Shown here: one piece after another, positions 24,075 through 33,347 of the stretch
How the letters are laid out: every line of letters begins with the position of its first letter
Numbering within the stretch: position 1 is the stretch's first letter
DNA from: Anaerocolumna xylanovorans DSM 12503
GTDB taxonomy: Bacteria; Bacillota; Clostridia; Lachnospirales; Lachnospiraceae
Direction: 5' to 3'
NCBI RefSeq assembly: GCF_900143645.1
Contig: NZ_FRFD01000003.1
Location: forward strand, 1 to 64,000
Length of the DNA stretch: 64,000 nt
Notes under the pieces: generated by a model
Told to the model about the DNA's origin: nothing
The model's input: only the letters and a program-made list of their open reading frames with translations
Databases searched by the model: none
Made by a program: the position numbers and the translations under genes

Positions 24075-25478
24075 ATGAATTATAAAAGATTAGACCAGAA
24101 CGATTTGAAAACTATCCGGGCAATCATAAAGGAGGAAGAAAGAATTCTTTATGGTGAGGAAATTAATGAAGAATACAGCCATGATGAATTAAGTGATACG
24201 GTCAGTTATCCCGATGTAGTAGTAAAGGTAATATCCACGGAAGAAGTATCCGAGATTATGAGGTATGCTTATGAAAATACCATTCCGGTTACCCCAAGAG
24301 GTTCCGGAACTGGCTTAGTAGGCGCTTCCGTAGCAATAGAACACGGGATTATGCTGGATACCAGCCTGATGAACCGTTTTCTGGAACTGGATGAAAACAA
24401 TCTTACCATAACCGTAGAGCCGGGAGTACTGTTAATGGAGCTGGCAGCTTATGTACAGGATAGGGATTTATTCTATCCGCCGGACCCGGGAGAAAAATCT
24501 GCGACCATAGGAGGTAATATCAGTACCAATGCGGGCGGCATGCGGGCGGTAAAATACGGCGTTACCAGAGACTATGTGAGAGGCCTTGAAGTGGTCCTTC
24601 CCGACGGCAAGGTTGTGGAATTCGGAGGAAAGGTAGTAAAAAACAGTACGGGATATGCCATGAAGGATTTAATGGTAGGCTCGGAAGGAACCTTAGGGAT
24701 CATTACAAAAGCTACTTTAAAGCTCCTTCCTTTGCCCAAAAAAGCAATCAGCCTCCTGATTCCCTTTCCGACCCTGGAAAAAGCAATCCGTACCGTGCCT
24801 TTTATCATTAAATCCAAGTCCATACCCACAGCGATTGAATTTATGCAAAGGGAAGTAATCCTGGATGCGGAAAAGTATCTGGGGAAAAAGTTCCCGGATA
24901 GCAGTGCGGATGCATACCTGTTACTGAAGTTTGACGGTAATTCCACGGAAGAAATTGAAAAGGATTATGCCAATGTAGCCCAGATCTGTTTGGAGCAGGG
25001 GGCAATTGATATTCTAATTTCCGATACCAACGAAAGGGAAGAATCCATTTGGAAAGCAAGAGGAGCCTTTTTAGAGGCAATCAAAGGTTCTACCACTTAT
25101 ATGGATGAAGTGGACGTGGTGGTTCCGAGAGGCTCTGTAAATGAAATGGTGGAATATATCCATGGATTATATAAAGAGGTGGATATCCGGATCAAAAGCT
25201 TTGGCCATGCAGGGGACGGCAATCTCCATGCCTATATTTTAAAGGATGATTTAAGCGAAGAGGAATGGGAAAATAAGATGAAAGCTGCCATGGATAAGAT
25301 TTATGGAAAAGCCAGAGAACTAAGCGGGCAGGTATCAGGAGAACATGGTATCGGTTATGCGAAAAAGTCCTACCTCATGGAATCCATGGACCCGGCTACT
25401 GTTGAAATTATGAGAGGAATCAAGAGAGCTTTTGACCCGAAAAATATCTTAAATCCCCATAAAGTATGCCAGATGTAG
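24075..25478 (+). CDS. FAD-binding lactate/glycolate dehydrogenase (GlcD/LctD-like)
   Basis: A 467-residue flavoprotein of the GlcD family, oxidising D-lactate or glycolate. The FAD domain shows PRGSGTGLVG and PPDPGEKSATIGGNISTNAG (in two parts), and the C-terminal half has GHAGDGNLHAYIL and SGEHGIGYAKK, where histidines line the active site. The start at 24075 is preferred because GGAGGA sits 4 nt upstream. It is the last gene of the lactate operon, followed by a terminator. Stereospecificity (a racemase may be needed) cannot be read here. Confidence 0.92.
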   Translation: MNYKRLDQNDLKTIRAIIKEEERILYGEEINEEYSHDELSDTVSYPDVVVKVISTEEVSEIMRYAYENTIPVTPRGSGTGLVGASVAIEHGIMLDTSLMNRFLELDENNLTITVEPGVLLMELAAYVQDRDLFYPPDPGEKSATIGGNISTNAGGMRAVKYGVTRDYVRGLEVVLPDGKVVEFGGKVVKNSTGYAMKDLMVGSEGTLGIITKATLKLLPLPKKAISLLIPFPTLEKAIRTVPFIIKSKSIPTAIEFMQREVILDAEKYLGKKFPDSSADAYLLLKFDGNSTEEIEKDYANVAQICLEQGAIDILISDTNEREESIWKARGAFLEAIKGSTTYMDEVDVVVPRGSVNEMVEYIHGLYKEVDIRIKSFGHAGDGNLHAYILKDDLSEEEWENKMKAAMDKIYGKARELSGQVSGEHGIGYAKKSYLMESMDPATVEIMRGIKRAFDPKNILNPHKVCQM

Positions 25479-25501
25479 GGATAGTGGATAAAGCATAAGG
25501 G

Positions 25502-25541
25502 ACAGCTTAAATGGTATGCAGCCGTTTAAGCTGTTTCTTTT
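25502..25541 (+). terminator. Terminator of the lactate operon
   Basis: Perfect 10-bp stem ACAGCTTAAA / TTTAAGCTGT followed by TTCTTTTTT, 24 nt after the dehydrogenase stop. Confidence 0.88.
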
Positions 25542-25681
25542 TTAATTCATACGGGAAAATTTTCGAATTTCCTCGTATGAATTAAAAACGCTCCGCTTAG
25601 GATGCGCACTCGCTTTCGCGGAAGAAATCCTCCCGCTGGTCGGATGCGCGAGACGTCAAGAATGTGCCAGGGCACATTCTT
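25542..25681. repeat. Hairpin-rich intergenic element (REP- or MITE-like)
   Basis: Two strong inverted repeats bracket a GC-richer core. The first, TTAATTCATACG / CGTATGAATTAA at 25542-25553 and 25574-25585, continues inward to a TTCG loop. The second, AAGAATGTGCC-AG-GGCACATTCTT, is at 25658-25681 and is followed by TTATTTT. The core between (25590-25650) is richer in GC than its surroundings and encodes nothing. It may be a dispersed non-coding element. Confidence 0.5.
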
Positions 25682-25759
25682 TATTTTATATACAATTAAT
25701 CCAGGATGTATTAAAATAACGGTAGAATATAATTTATATAGGAAAGGCGGAGATTATCA

Positions 25760-25846
25760 GTGAATAATAAGAATTCTTATGACCTGATTCTGGCGGGTAC
25801 CGCCGGCGAATCTTTACAGGAAGGAGTTGATGTGCACAATAAATAA
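25760..25846 (+). CDS. Possible 28-residue ORF before the MFS gene
   Basis: GTG 25760 follows AAGGCGGAG and runs to TAA at 25844-25846; the peptide includes YDLILAGTAGESLQEGVD. It ends 17 nt before the transporter start and could be a leader peptide or a truncated gene. No family recognised. Confidence 0.25.
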   Translation: MNNKNSYDLILAGTAGESLQEGVDVHNK

Positions 25847-25863
25847 TAAAGGAGAAATTAAAT

Positions 25864-27126
25864 ATGAAAATAAATCATCCTTTATGGCGAACTCTGCGTT
25901 CACTTAAAGGAAATCAACGGGCTTGCGTTGTAACGGAGCCATTATGGGCAATTCCCAATAACCTTTTTCTGCCCTTCGCATCGATATATATGGCCGCAAT
26001 AGGATTGCAGGACGTCCAGATAGGTATGGTTGCCAGTTTGGGATTGGCAGCGCAGTTCTTATCGGGATTGTTATCTGGAGCTATTGTAGATAAATACGGC
26101 AGGCGCAGAACAATGCTGGTATTCGGTTTACTTAGCTGGCTCCTCCCCTGTATGCTTTGGGCAGGAGCACAGGGTTACTGGTATTTTATGTTTGCCGCAG
26201 CCTTGAATGGAATGTGGAGAATAACAGGTAATAGCTTCAGCTGTATGATTGTTGAAGATGGTGATTCCGGACAACTTATTAATATCTATACGATTCTTAA
26301 CTTTTTTGGCTTGATGGCGGGATTTATTTCGCCGGTGGCAGGTCTTTGCATCGACCGGTTTACCCTGGTGCCGACCATGCGGGTCATATATCTGGCGGCA
26401 ATGATATTGATGGCCATTAAGTTTGTGATACAGTACCGTTTGGCAAAAGAGAGTGGGATTGGCCTGCGCAGAAGAGAGGAATGCAGGGGGCATTCATTAT
26501 CTTCGCTGGCCTTTGGCGGCTGGGGTGTATTTGTATCTGCGCTCCGTCACACCAAGCTGTTGCCCTATGTGGTACTTATGACGCTGATGACCTGTTTTAA
26601 TATCGTACAGGCTACGTTCTGGCCGTTGTTTGTTACGGCTTCTTATGGAATAAGTGCTTCGATGCTTTCAGTGTTTCCAATGGTTAAAGCCATTACCACG
26701 ATATTGGTTTACCTGTTTATAACCTCACATATCAGCATGAGGTCCCTTAGACATCCTTTGCTGTTTGGACTGGGATTGCAGTTTCTGGGGCTGACGGTAT
26801 TGCTTTTATGCATGCCTTTTGCGGCGGCATCAATCTGGGCAGTATCCTTTTCGGCAATCTGCGAAGCCTTTGCACTTGCAGTCCTTGGCCCCGTAACAGA
26901 ATCCATGATGTCGGTTGCGATTCCAGCTAAGGAACGTGCCAGGGTAAACAGCCTGATTATGGCGATGATCTTACTTATCAGTATCCCGGTGGGTTGGATT
27001 GCGGGACAGCTCTCCCAGCGTGACCGGATGCTGCCGCTGGTTATGAACATAGGCCTGCTTCTTGCGGAATTTCTGATGGTACTGGTCATTACACGAATAT
27101 CAAGGGAAAAGCACCCATTGTTATAG
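25864..27126 (+). CDS. Major facilitator superfamily transporter
   Basis: A 420-residue membrane protein with about twelve hydrophobic segments. Residues 55-80 hold the MFS loop 2-3 motif (GAIVDKYGRRRTML), and the two six-helix halves are joined by a basic cytoplasmic loop around 195-215 (RLAKESGIGLRRREECRG). Probably a drug or metabolite exporter driven by protons; substrate unknown. AAAGGAG precedes ATG 25864. The DNA glycosylase-like gene follows 39 nt later and may be co-transcribed. Confidence 0.9.
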   Translation: MKINHPLWRTLRSLKGNQRACVVTEPLWAIPNNLFLPFASIYMAAIGLQDVQIGMVASLGLAAQFLSGLLSGAIVDKYGRRRTMLVFGLLSWLLPCMLWAGAQGYWYFMFAAALNGMWRITGNSFSCMIVEDGDSGQLINIYTILNFFGLMAGFISPVAGLCIDRFTLVPTMRVIYLAAMILMAIKFVIQYRLAKESGIGLRRREECRGHSLSSLAFGGWGVFVSALRHTKLLPYVVLMTLMTCFNIVQATFWPLFVTASYGISASMLSVFPMVKAITTILVYLFITSHISMRSLRHPLLFGLGLQFLGLTVLLLCMPFAAASIWAVSFSAICEAFALAVLGPVTESMMSVAIPAKERARVNSLIMAMILLISIPVGWIAGQLSQRDRMLPLVMNIGLLLAEFLMVLVITRISREKHPLL

Positions 27127-27165
27127 AAAGATTTAAAAAATTAACTGCTATGTTTAGGAGGCAAG

Positions 27166-27780
27166 ATGAAGATAACAGATGTGAAGCAAAACCATGGCAA
27201 AAGCGGACTCGTTGATTTACATAATCAGATATTACAATGCCGGTTATGTCAGGATACTTTTGGATTCGAACCGCATCCTATTATACTGGGTACTTCTAAT
27301 GCCAAGATCATGCAGATCAGCCAGGCTCCGTCTAAAAGTGTGCATGAGACAGGAAAGCCGTTTAATGATGCCAGCGGAAGAAAACTTCGCGGGGAATGGT
27401 ATCGAATATCGGATGAGGAATTTTATAATCCTGATAATTTCTATATTGCATCAATGGCGCATTGTTATCCCGGAAAGGCGCCTGGCGGCGGAGACCGCCG
27501 TCCGCCCAAAGTTTGTTCGAAACAGTGGCTTCTTAAAGAAATGGAGCTTGTCGATAATCAAATTTATATTTTGATCGGTGGAATTGCAGCGGAATTTTTC
27601 TTTCCGGGAGAGAAAATTACATCCTTAGCTTTTGAAGACAGGAAAATTAATGGGAAACCTGCCTATATACTGCCCCATCCGTCACCTTTAAATATGAAAT
27701 GGTTTAAAGATTATCCCGAATTTACAGAAAAAAGAGTTCTTAAGATACAGAAAGAAGTTCATAGGGTATTGGGCATTTAA
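27166..27780 (+). CDS. Uracil-DNA glycosylase family protein with Fe-S cysteines
   Basis: A 204-residue protein of the uracil-DNA glycosylase superfamily. It has CRLC at residues 25-28 and two further cysteines near 99 (AHCYPGK) and 115 (KVCSKQ), the spacing of [4Fe-4S] family 4/5 enzymes; motif 1 reads ISQAPSKSVHETGKPF and motif 2 HPSPLN near residue 171. It would remove uracil or other damaged bases from DNA. AGGAGG lies 4 nt upstream. The motif 1 variant (SQAP instead of GEAPG) means the base specificity may differ from classic UDG. Confidence 0.85.
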   Translation: MKITDVKQNHGKSGLVDLHNQILQCRLCQDTFGFEPHPIILGTSNAKIMQISQAPSKSVHETGKPFNDASGRKLRGEWYRISDEEFYNPDNFYIASMAHCYPGKAPGGGDRRPPKVCSKQWLLKEMELVDNQIYILIGGIAAEFFFPGEKITSLAFEDRKINGKPAYILPHPSPLNMKWFKDYPEFTEKRVLKIQKEVHRVLGI

Positions 27781-27819
27781 AGGAACATAGATTACCATTG
27801 AAGATGTTGCAAATTACTG

Positions 27820-28077
27820 TCATTCCCAAAACCACCTCCAGCTGCTGCCGTAATCTGTAGTATCATCAGCCGTTGTCTCGGGGCATGAGTATACGATATT
27901 ATAACCAAATCCTTCAAGTATAATCGCGTCACAGCCGGCACCGTTATCTTTGGCAAAGATTGGACTCTGATTATTATCATAACGTATTTTATCAATAGCA
28001 GCAAAGCTGACCGGAATGAGTAAAGCTATCAGTAAAACTAAAACAAATAATGAGAGAAACACCTTTTTCTTTTTCAT
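27820..28077 (-). CDS. Small secreted protein of unknown function
   Basis: An 85-residue protein with a textbook signal peptide: KKKK, a hydrophobic stretch at 7-24 and a cleavage site near SFA-AI (about residue 26). The mature part of about 58 residues has two cysteines (GAGCDAIIL and YSCPETT) that could form one disulphide, an acidic Thr/Asp segment, and the aromatic end SSWRWFWE. No family recognised. It has a weak ribosome binding site and a leader with two long hairpins. It lies between the glycosylase (converging) and the AraC regulator (same strand). Confidence 0.6.
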   Translation of the reverse strand: MKKKKVFLSLFVLVLLIALLIPVSFAAIDKIRYDNNQSPIFAKDNGAGCDAIILEGFGYNIVYSCPETTADDTTDYGSSWRWFWE

Positions 28078-28092
28078 ATATGGTTCCCATCT

Positions 28093-28182
28093 GCGTGCTT
28101 ATTAGCACATCTGAAGTATGCTTTAGATGTGCTAAAGCACGCGTACAAAATCAGGGCGAGTGAAAGATTTATCTTTCACTCG
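28093..28182. repeat. Two consecutive long hairpins upstream of the small secreted gene
   Basis: The first (28093-28142) pairs GCGTGCTT..TAGCACATCT with AGATGTGCTAAAGCACGC, about 18 bp with a 2-nt bulge. The second (28157-28182) is a perfect 11-bp stem CGAGTGAAAGA-TTTA-TCTTTCACTCG. No coding sequence. They lie in the expected 5' leader of the secreted-protein gene on the minus strand and after the araC-type gene; they could be a leader structure or a dispersed element. Confidence 0.55.
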
Positions 28183-28257
28183 TATCCTCCGCTCTATAGT
28201 AAAGTATTCACATATAGCATAACTTAAATTTTACCAATTAACAATACTTAAGTTAGC

Positions 28258-29112
28258 TCATCCGCCTTTTTCCGCCTGTTGTCTGAATTCTGTAGGGGAA
28301 AGCCCCCAAATCTTCTTAAAAAGCCGGCTGAAATAAAGGGGATTCTCATATCCGGTCAGCTGTGCCACCTCGGATATCTGGAAGAGAGGATTAGTCAGCA
28401 GCTCTTTTGCCGTGGTCATACGGATATTGATAATATACTGCCTTGGTGAGGTTCCCACATGTTTTGTAAAGGTATCAATGAAACGGTAATAATTCAGCCC
28501 GCGCTCCCTGGCAAATTCCCTGATTGTAAAATCCTTTTCCGGAGACAAATGAAAAATTCGCAGTGCCTCTTCCACTTCTTTATTATAATTCTCAAAAGTC
28601 TTATTTTCCCTGATTCGGTTTCTGCCCATTTTTAACAGAAGCTGCTGCATCATCAGCTTAAGCTGCTCCTCGCAAAGGGGCTGCTTTAACTGCAGTTCCT
28701 GGATGATTCCGTCAAAGAGGTGGATATAACTGTTATGGACTCCCACATTATAGATATTCTCTTCTCCCCAGCCGGTTTGGCTTAAAAATAAGTTATCTTT
28801 TTTGCAGGAGAAGTGAACCCAGTAAACATCCGGATGGTCCTTTAGATAATAATAATAGAACTGGGGATCTCCCGGATGGAAAAGAACACAACTCCCCTTC
28901 TCCAGTATCTGAAGCTTCCCCTTTATTCGAAAGTGTGCCTTTCCGTCAGCTACATAGATAAGCTGGTAATTAGCAGCTCCCAAAGGCCTTTCTGTCTGGA
29001 ATTCCTCTTTATGAAGCAAGCGGTACCTGCCGCTGCAATGAACGAAAAAGTCCTGATCCGATACGGATTTTTCATCGGACTGCCAATCATAATATCCTAC
29101 TACTGTAAGCAT
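28258..29112 (-). CDS. AraC family transcriptional regulator
   Basis: A 284-residue AraC-type activator. The N-terminal cupin (ILEKGSCVLFHPGDPQFYYY near residue 84) would bind a sugar, and the C-terminal domain has two helix-turn-helix motifs (IREFARERGLNYYRFIDTF and ISEVAQLTGYENPLYFSRLF). It is transcribed away from the beta-galactosidase gene with about 200 bp between the two starts, so it probably activates that gene in response to a galactoside. Confidence 0.9.
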   Translation of the reverse strand: MLTVVGYYDWQSDEKSVSDQDFFVHCSGRYRLLHKEEFQTERPLGAANYQLIYVADGKAHFRIKGKLQILEKGSCVLFHPGDPQFYYYYLKDHPDVYWVHFSCKKDNLFLSQTGWGEENIYNVGVHNSYIHLFDGIIQELQLKQPLCEEQLKLMMQQLLLKMGRNRIRENKTFENYNKEVEEALRIFHLSPEKDFTIREFARERGLNYYRFIDTFTKHVGTSPRQYIINIRMTTAKELLTNPLFQISEVAQLTGYENPLYFSRLFKKIWGLSPTEFRQQAEKGG

Positions 29113-29311
29113 AAGACCTCTTTTCTAAAAGACTCCGGTATTTTTACCGCCGTGTATGTTCGTATCTATATTGTATATTTCTTTCTTTCCGGTGTCAAAA
29201 CAAAATGAAAACTTTGTGCATATAGATATCAATTTTATGTATGGAAATATGGATAATATTTTGGTATATTCAAAAAAGAAAATAAATTTTATGCTGATGA
29301 AAGGAATAATT

Positions 29312-32300
29312 ATGTTAAAGTCAGAATTAAAATTACCCCTGTATTATGAAGATCCTTCTGTTCTTCATGTGGGCTGTGAGGAAAACCGCAGCTACTATAT
29401 TCCCTTTGCTCCCGGCGAAACAGGGAACAGTTCCCGGATGCAGCCGTTAAATGGAGACTGGGATTTCAAATTTTATACTAACCCTTTTGAAGTGGAGGAT
29501 TTTACGGGGGCAGGCTATGTTTATGAAGGCTATGATTCCATTCCCGTACCGGGATGTATACAAATGTTTGGCTATGATCATCACCAGTATACCAATGTTA
29601 ATTTTCCCTTTCCCTATGATCCTCCCTTTGTTCCGTCAGATAATCCCACCTGCGTCTACCATCGCAGCTTTATAGTGGAGCAGGAGACAGAGAGTTTTCA
29701 TTATTATCTGAATTTCGAAGGGGTGGATTCCTGCTTTTATGTCTATATCAACAAAAACTTAGTTGGGTTCAGCCAGGTATCCCATTCCACCAGTGAATTT
29801 GATATCACTTCCTGCATAACCCCGGGTGTAAATGATATTACCGTGGTTGTACTAAAATGGTGTGACGGCAGTTATCTGGAAGACCAGGATAAATTCCGCA
29901 TGACAGGAATTTTCCGTGATGTATATATTATCAGCCGCCCTGCAAATCATATCCGTGATTTCTTTGTAAAAACCCTGCTAAAGGATAACTATACCAAAGC
30001 AGAAATCAGAGTGGATTTTGAATATTCCGGTGAAGAGGTTCCGGTAACCTGTACCTTAACGGAGGCTTCCGGTAAGGTGATAGCAGAAGGAGCCATAAAG
30101 AATTCACAGCTTGTGCTAAAAGTAACAGACCCGGCGCTCTGGAGTGCAGAAAAACCTTATCTGTATACCCTTATCATTGCCGCTCCAGGTGAGGTCATTT
30201 ATCAGAAGTTGGGTATACGTTCTGTTGAAGTGATTAAGGATGTCATTCATATTAACGGTGTAAAGGTAAAGTTTAAGGGAGTTAACAGGCATGACAGTGA
30301 TCCCTTAACCGGTTACACCATCAGCAAAGAGCAGGCATTAAAGGACTTAAAGCTAATGAAGGAAGCCAATATTAACGCCATCCGTACCAGCCATTATCCC
30401 AATGCCCCCTGGTTCACCGGATTATGCAGTGAATACGGCTTCTATGTTGTGGGAGAAAGTGACCTGGAAGCACACGGCGCCACATGTTTTTATGGAGGAG
30501 GCTGGGAGACCTATGGTGATCTGGTTCAGAGGGAGATGTTTGCCAAGGCAATCTTAGACCGCAATCAGAGAAATGTTATCAGGGATAAGAACAATGCCAG
30601 CGTTATTATCTGGTCTATGGGAAATGAGGCGGGTTATGGCAAGGCTTTTGAGGATACGGGCCGCTGGATAAAAGAGTATGATCCTACGAGGCTGGTGCAT
30701 TATGAAGGAAGTGTCAGCCAGTCCGGCGGACACATAAATGATACCTCCATGCTGGATATATACAGTACCATGTATGCTTCTATCCCCAGTATAGCGGAAT
30801 ATTTAGAGAGCAATCCCAAGCCTTATATGCTGTGTGAATTTGTCCATGCTATGGGTAACGGGCCGGGAGATATAGAGGATTATTTCGACTGCATTTATTC
30901 CCACGAGCGTTTTGTGGGCGGCTTTGTATGGGAATGGTGTGACCATGCCATTTACCGCGGAATTACCAAAGACGGGCGTAAAATATTCCATTACGGCGGA
31001 GATTCCGGTGAGTATCCTCATGACGGGAACTTCTGCGTAGACGGCATGGTATCCCCTGACCGTATTCCTCATCCTGCCCTGGCAGAATATAAAAATGTTA
31101 TCCGTCCGGTACGTGCCCGTCTTGTAAGCAAAGAGGAACTGGCTGTTGAATTTGAGAATAAGCTGGACTTTACAAACCTGAAGGACTATCTGACCATAGA
31201 AGCAGAGCTCCTTTTAAATGGGGAGAAAATAGAAACCTATGACCTGGGGGCAATTGATTTACCTCCCCATGGCAAGACAGTAATGAAACTGCCGGCAGAA
31301 GAAAATTTTTTAACAGGTAAGAACGGCAGCATAACCGTAAAGATTAACTATATTCAGTCCATAGAGCTTCCCTTTACCTCAAAAGGGCATGAGCTGGGCT
31401 TTGACCAGCTGTTTATCAGGGAGAGTGCGGTTCCTTTTGTGATAGCCGGTGATAACGGTATAGCAGGGGATGCAGCCGTTACAGTAGAAGAAAATGCAGC
31501 TAAGGTTATCGTTACAGGGGCGAATTTTATATACCGCTTTGACAAATTACATGGTAATTTCGAAAGTATGGTGATAAATAACCGGAACATATTAGAAAAG
31601 CCCATAGAATTTAATATCTGGCGCGCACCGGCAGACAATGACAGAAATATCCGTGAATTCTGGGAAAAGGCCCGCTATGACAAGGCATTTCCCCGTGTAT
31701 ACGAGACCAGGGTATCGAAGGAAAACGGTGTAACAGCCATTTATTGCCGCCTGGCGGTTACGGCTGTTCAGATTCAGCACATATTGGAACTTGAGGTAAC
31801 CTGGTTCATTGGAACGGATGGTACCATTACCATACAGATGGACGGAAAACGGAATAAGGAACTTCCTTTCCTGCCGCGCTTGGGCCTGCGGTTATTCCTT
31901 CCGAAAGAATATGACACGGTTAATTACGTAGGTTATGGACCTGGGGAGAGTTATATTGACAAGCATCGTTCCTCCTGGTATGGAAGGTTTAGCCAGAAGG
32001 TATCTGATATGTATGTGGATTACATCAAACCCCAGGAGAATTCCAGTCACTACGGCTGTGAGAAGCTTGAAATTCTCTCTTCCTTCGGAAAGCATATACA
32101 TGCTACGGCAAAAGCACCCTTCTCCTTCCAGGCAAGCAGGTATACCCAGGAAGAGCTGGCATTAAAAGCTCACAATTATGAGCTTGAGAAGGCAGATAGT
32201 ACAATCCTCTGCCTGGATTACAAAATGAGCGGTGTAGGTTCCAATTCCTGCGGGCCGGCACTTTCTGAAAAGTATCAGTTAAATGAAGAAAATATCTCCT

Positions 32301-32326
32301 TTCATATAACACTGCAATTTGAATAA
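29312..32326 (+). CDS. lacZ: Beta-galactosidase, GH2 (LacZ type)
   Basis: A 1004-residue GH2 enzyme, near the usual LacZ length of about 1020. The sugar-binding and jelly-roll domains precede the TIM barrel with acid/base E439 (MGNEAGYG) and nucleophile E509 (CEFVHAMGNGPG); RHDSDPLTGYTI and the C-terminal Bgal small chain domain (VNYVGYGPGESYIDKH) are also present. No signal peptide, so it acts in the cytosol on imported lactose or related galactosides. The start at 29312 is chosen for AAAGGA 7 nt upstream; an upstream in-frame reading has no such site. No transporter gene is adjacent. Confidence 0.95.
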   Translation: MLKSELKLPLYYEDPSVLHVGCEENRSYYIPFAPGETGNSSRMQPLNGDWDFKFYTNPFEVEDFTGAGYVYEGYDSIPVPGCIQMFGYDHHQYTNVNFPFPYDPPFVPSDNPTCVYHRSFIVEQETESFHYYLNFEGVDSCFYVYINKNLVGFSQVSHSTSEFDITSCITPGVNDITVVVLKWCDGSYLEDQDKFRMTGIFRDVYIISRPANHIRDFFVKTLLKDNYTKAEIRVDFEYSGEEVPVTCTLTEASGKVIAEGAIKNSQLVLKVTDPALWSAEKPYLYTLIIAAPGEVIYQKLGIRSVEVIKDVIHINGVKVKFKGVNRHDSDPLTGYTISKEQALKDLKLMKEANINAIRTSHYPNAPWFTGLCSEYGFYVVGESDLEAHGATCFYGGGWETYGDLVQREMFAKAILDRNQRNVIRDKNNASVIIWSMGNEAGYGKAFEDTGRWIKEYDPTRLVHYEGSVSQSGGHINDTSMLDIYSTMYASIPSIAEYLESNPKPYMLCEFVHAMGNGPGDIEDYFDCIYSHERFVGGFVWEWCDHAIYRGITKDGRKIFHYGGDSGEYPHDGNFCVDGMVSPDRIPHPALAEYKNVIRPVRARLVSKEELAVEFENKLDFTNLKDYLTIEAELLLNGEKIETYDLGAIDLPPHGKTVMKLPAEENFLTGKNGSITVKINYIQSIELPFTSKGHELGFDQLFIRESAVPFVIAGDNGIAGDAAVTVEENAAKVIVTGANFIYRFDKLHGNFESMVINNRNILEKPIEFNIWRAPADNDRNIREFWEKARYDKAFPRVYETRVSKENGVTAIYCRLAVTAVQIQHILELEVTWFIGTDGTITIQMDGKRNKELPFLPRLGLRLFLPKEYDTVNYVGYGPGESYIDKHRSSWYGRFSQKVSDMYVDYIKPQENSSHYGCEKLEILSSFGKHIHATAKAPFSFQASRYTQEELALKAHNYELEKADSTILCLDYKMSGVGSNSCGPALSEKYQLNEENISFHITLQFE

Positions 32327-32370
32327 AAGCTGTAATAGAAATCATACCAAGCCTGACAGATAGAAGCTGT

Positions 32371-32408
32371 AAACAAAGACCTGCCCGTTTCCGGGTGGGT
32401 CTTTGTTT
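32371..32408. terminator. Terminator after the beta-galactosidase gene
   Basis: Perfect stem AAACAAAGACCTGCCCG / CGGGTGGGTCTTTGTTT (one G-U pair) around a TTTC loop, flanked by A and T runs. Confidence 0.9.
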
Positions 32409-32483
32409 CATTTAGCGGAGAATGTTGTCCCTGCTTTCCCTGAAGTTTCTGAATAGTGAAAAGAGCCAATTTTTCTTGAGTTG

Positions 32484-32504
32484 AAAATACAATATTTGTA
32501 TTTT
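32484..32504. promoter_or_regulatory. Palindrome AAAATACAA-TAT-TTGTATTTT
   Basis: A perfect 9-bp inverted repeat around 3 bp, in the roughly 390-bp gap before the YczE-like gene. It could be an operator for the Crp-like regulator at 34346 or another protein. The rest of the gap (32410-32716) has only a small hairpin AAAAGG-ACATGTGA-CCTTTT at 32577-32596 and no gene. Confidence 0.35.
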
Positions 32505-32716
32505 TTGTCGTGAATTTAATAAAAATATCTAATTTGTACAAAAAAAATATAATATTTTTAATAAAATCACGAAAGAAAAGGACATGTGACCTTTTCTGAT
32601 TTGTAGAAATGTAATAGAATATCGACAGATTGCTGCAAATCATTTTAAGAATACAGAATCTATTAATATAAGCGCATACCGGAATGTGCATATGAGAGCT
32701 AAGAAAGGGGAACTAC

Positions 32717-33343
32717 ATGAAAATAGATGCAAAAAAAATATTTTATGCCCTCCTGGGTATTTTCCTGATTGGAATTGGTATTGCATTTAACAGTTGTGCA
32801 AAACTTGGGAATGACCCTGTTGGAATCGTATATGACGGGGTAAGAAATATAGCAAAGCTTAACAGCGAGCAGTTAGGCACCGCTTCTAACTTTGTGAATT
32901 ACGGATTAATTGTACTGCTGATTTTTATAGGAAGAAGATACATCAATATAGGTACTTTCATTTATATTCTTCCTTATGGATTGTTTGTAAATTTAGGAAC
33001 AAAACTTTACTATTATTTATTCTCTTCCAATTTAAATAATATATATTTTCAGAGCCTGGCAGTTGTAGTCGGATGCCTGTTATTGTATACTGGAGTTGCG
33101 ATATTTATTGTTGTTGATATTGGTCTGGATCCATTTACCGGTGTGGTTATGGTGATTCGGGATAAAATTAAATGGGATTATAAACGGACTAAGATTATGT
33201 TCGATGTTACTATGGTCATAATCGGCACAATACTTGGAGGAAAATTAGGAGTTGTTACTATCGTTACAGCACTGATAGCAGGTCCGACGATTCAGTTTCT
33301 AGCCAACCAAATTAAAGCAATATTTGTAGAAAGGAAAGTGTAA
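32717..33343 (+). CDS. YczE/YitT-like integral membrane protein
   Basis: A 208-residue membrane protein with about five hydrophobic segments. The first segment reads FYALLGIFLIGIGIAFNSCA and is followed by KLGNDPVGIVYDG, a motif typical of the YczE/YyaS group; a similar VDIGLDPFTGVVMVI occurs near residue 136, suggesting an internal repeat. Molecular role is unknown for the family. GAAAGGGG precedes the start. Adenosine deaminase starts 5 nt after its stop, so the two are coupled and it may move a nucleoside or related compound, which is inference. Confidence 0.85.
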   Translation: MKIDAKKIFYALLGIFLIGIGIAFNSCAKLGNDPVGIVYDGVRNIAKLNSEQLGTASNFVNYGLIVLLIFIGRRYINIGTFIYILPYGLFVNLGTKLYYYLFSSNLNNIYFQSLAVVVGCLLLYTGVAIFIVVDIGLDPFTGVVMVIRDKIKWDYKRTKIMFDVTMVIIGTILGGKLGVVTIVTALIAGPTIQFLANQIKAIFVERKV

Positions 33344-33347
33344 TAAC

